Part shown: piece after piece, positions 62,001 to 64,000 of the stretch | Numbering within the stretch: position 1 is the first letter of the stretch | Layout: each line of letters opens with the position of its first letter | Assembly (NCBI GenBank): GCA_035048495.1 | Contig: CM068548.1 | Span: 806,001 to 870,000 of the forward strand | Direction of reading: 5' to 3' | From: Euptelea pleiosperma | Lineage: Eukaryota > Streptophyta > Magnoliopsida > Ranunculales > Eupteleaceae | Length of the DNA stretch: 64,000 bases | Made by a program: the position numbers and the translations under genes | The notes under the pieces: generated by a model | What the model saw: the letters and a program-made list of their open reading frames with translations, nothing else | What the model was told of the DNA's origin: nothing | Database searches by the model: none

Positions 62001-64000
62001 TATAGGCTTCGGAATGTAACACACAAACTGAGTCCAATTAGAGACATTAACGAACGAATGGAGCAAACAGCTTCCGCCTGTCCAGAATCTTGTTCCAAGA
62101 CTTCAAATGTTTTGAAACAATAATAATGAAAGAGTTTGAGTAAAATTACGAGGTCTAGTTGCGAGAAAGTCACTAGTTATAGGCTTCGGAATGTAACACA
62201 CAAACTAAGTCAAATTAGAGACATCTACGCACGCATGGAGCAAACTTGTTTCGACTGTCCCGAATCTAGTTCCAATACTTCATATGTGTTCAAACAATTG
62301 TAATAGAAGAGTTTGAGATAAATTACGAGGTCCGATTGCGAAAACGTAACTAGTTATAGGCTTCGAATGTAATAAACAAACTAAGTCCAATTAGAGACAT
62401 TGACGCACGGATGGAGCAAACTTGTTTCGACTGTCCCAAATCTTCTTCCAAGACTTCAAATGTGTTGAAACAATTGTAATAGAAGAGTTTGAGTCAAATT
62501 ACAAGGTCGGTTGCGAAAACGTAACTAGTTATAAGCTTCGGAACGTAACACACAAACTAAGTCCCATTAGAGACAGTGACGAAGGAATGGAGCAAACCTG
62601 TTCCGCCTGTCCCGAATCTTGTTCTGAGACTTCACATGTGTTAAAACAATAATAATGAAAGAGTTTGAGTAAAATTACGAGGTCCAGTTACGAGAAAGTC
62701 ACTAGTTATAGGCTTCGGAATGTAACACACAAACCGTGTCCAATTTGAGACATTGACGCACAGGATGGAGCAAACTTGTTCCGCCTGTCCCGAATCTTGT
62801 TCCAACACTTCAAATATGTTGAAACAATTGTAATGGAAGAGTATGAGTCAAATTACAAGGTCCGGTTGCAAAAACGTAACTAGTTATATGCTTCGGAATG
62901 CAACACACAAACTAAGTCCTATTAGAGACATTGACGAACAAATGGAGCAAACTTGTTCCGCCTATCCCGAATCTTGTTCCAAGACTTCAAATGTGTTGAA
63001 ACAATAATAATGAAAGACTTCGAGTAAAATTACGAGGTCCGTTTGCGAGAAAGACACTTGTTATAGGATTCGGAATGTAACACACAAACTAAGTCAAATT
63101 AGAGACATTTACGCACGCATGGAGCAAACTTGTTTCGACTGTCCCGAATCTTGTTCAATACTTCAAATGTGTTGAAACAATTATAATAGAAGAGTTTGAG
63201 ACAAATTACGAGGTCCGATTGCGAAAACGTAACTAGTTATAGGCTTCGGAATGTAACACACAAACTAAGTCCAATTGGAGACATTGATGCACGGATGGAG
63301 CAAACTTGTTTCGACTGTCCCGAATCTTGTTCCAAGACTTCAAATGTGTTGAAACAATTGTAATGGAAGAGTTTGAGTCAAATTACGAGGTCCGGTTGCG
63401 AAAACGTAACTAGTTATAGGCTTCGGAACGTAACACACAAACTAAGTCCAATTAGAGACATTGACGAACGAATGGAGCAAACTTGTTCCGCCTCTCCCGA
63501 ATCTTGTTCGTAGACTTCAAATATGTTAAAACAATAATAATGAAAGAGTTTGAGTAAAATTACGAGGTCCAGTTGCGAGAAAGTCACTAGTTATAAGCTT
63601 CGGAATGTAACACACAACCGTGTCCAATTTGAAACATTGACACACGGATGGAGCAAACTTGTTCCGCCTATCCCGAATCTTGTTCCAACACTTCAAATGT
63701 GTTGAAACAATTGTAATGGAAGAGTTTGAGTCAAATTACAAGGTCCGGTTGCGAAAACATAACTAGTTATAGGCTTCGGAATGTAACACACAAATTAAGT
63801 CCAATTATAGACATTGACGCACGGATGGAGCAAACTTGTTTCGACTGTCCCGAATCTTGTTCCAAGACTTCAAATGTGTTGAAACAATTGTAATGGAAGA
63901 GTTTGAGTCAAATTACGAGGTCCGGTTGCGAAAACGTAACTAGTTATAGGCTTCGGAACGTAACACACAAACTAAGTCCAATTAGAGACATTGACGAACG
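56001..64000 (+). repeat. 177-bp tandem satellite, block 4 right part, more heterogeneous
   Basis: About 45 monomers with more scattered substitutions and small indels and weaker long-range periodicity. The GGAGCGAACTTG variant of the left edge returns at 56964 and 57317 (353 bp apart) and near 60290 and 61530. Deletions within monomers are visible at about 58060 (GTTCCGTAATGG) and 58537 (GAGCAAATTGTCCC). The array continues past the window end. No gene is seen. Confidence 0.92.

Noticed and set aside
63300..63330. CENP-B box
   Set aside because: TTTCGACTGTCCCGAA and its reverse complement lack the TTCG....A..CGGG spacing of the mammalian box. Plants are not known to use it.

Overview
The window is almost pure repetitive DNA and I find no protein-coding gene, rRNA, tRNA or other RNA gene. 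About 53 kb (roughly 300 copies) is a head-to-tail tandem satellite with a 177-bp monomer, all in one orientation. Four insertions of one long-terminal-repeat (LTR) family interrupt it. The picture fits a large nuclear genome, most likely a flowering plant, in centromeric or other heterochromatic DNA. The reasons are the monomer length, the higher-order repeat structure, solo LTRs with TG...CA ends and 5-bp target duplications, and AAACCCTAA (telo-box) motifs in the LTRs. I do not recognise the species, the satellite or the LTR family by name.

Layout. Satellite block 1 (1-2875) has a two-monomer (354 bp) period on its left side. Solo LTR 1 (2876-5601, +, TSD AATGT) follows. Satellite block 2 (5602-10184) is built on a nine-monomer period of about 1.59 kb. 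Next is a nested pair: solo LTR 2 (+, TSD GTTAT, 10185-15673) is split by solo LTR 3 in the opposite orientation (11843-14606, -, TSD CCCAC). Satellite block 3 (15674-20370) is followed by solo LTR 4 (20371-23063, +, TSD CAAGA). From 23064 to the end lies about 41 kb of uninterrupted satellite. Its core holds a 3613-bp tandem duplication (36046-43563) whose copies differ at only three of 3905 compared positions. The last ~8 kb (56-64 kb) is more heterogeneous and again carries the variant monomers seen at the extreme left.

The LTR family has a fixed architecture. A conserved 5' block of about 1.06 kb ends in a 26-bp palindrome and a TATA box. A pyrimidine-rich core of about 1.5 kb diverges fast and carries recurrent GTTGCAG/CTGCAAC hairpins. 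A conserved 3' terminal block is exactly 141 bp in all four copies. No internal domain (PBS, gag, pol, PPT) is present at any insertion.

The short open frames (60-209 residues) are either monomer-phase frames, since 177 is divisible by three, or low-complexity frames in the pyrimidine-rich LTR core. None is called as a gene. The most interesting material is the satellite's multi-scale higher-order structure, the very recent 3.6-kb duplication, and the unusual all-solo LTR family with its palindrome and hairpins.
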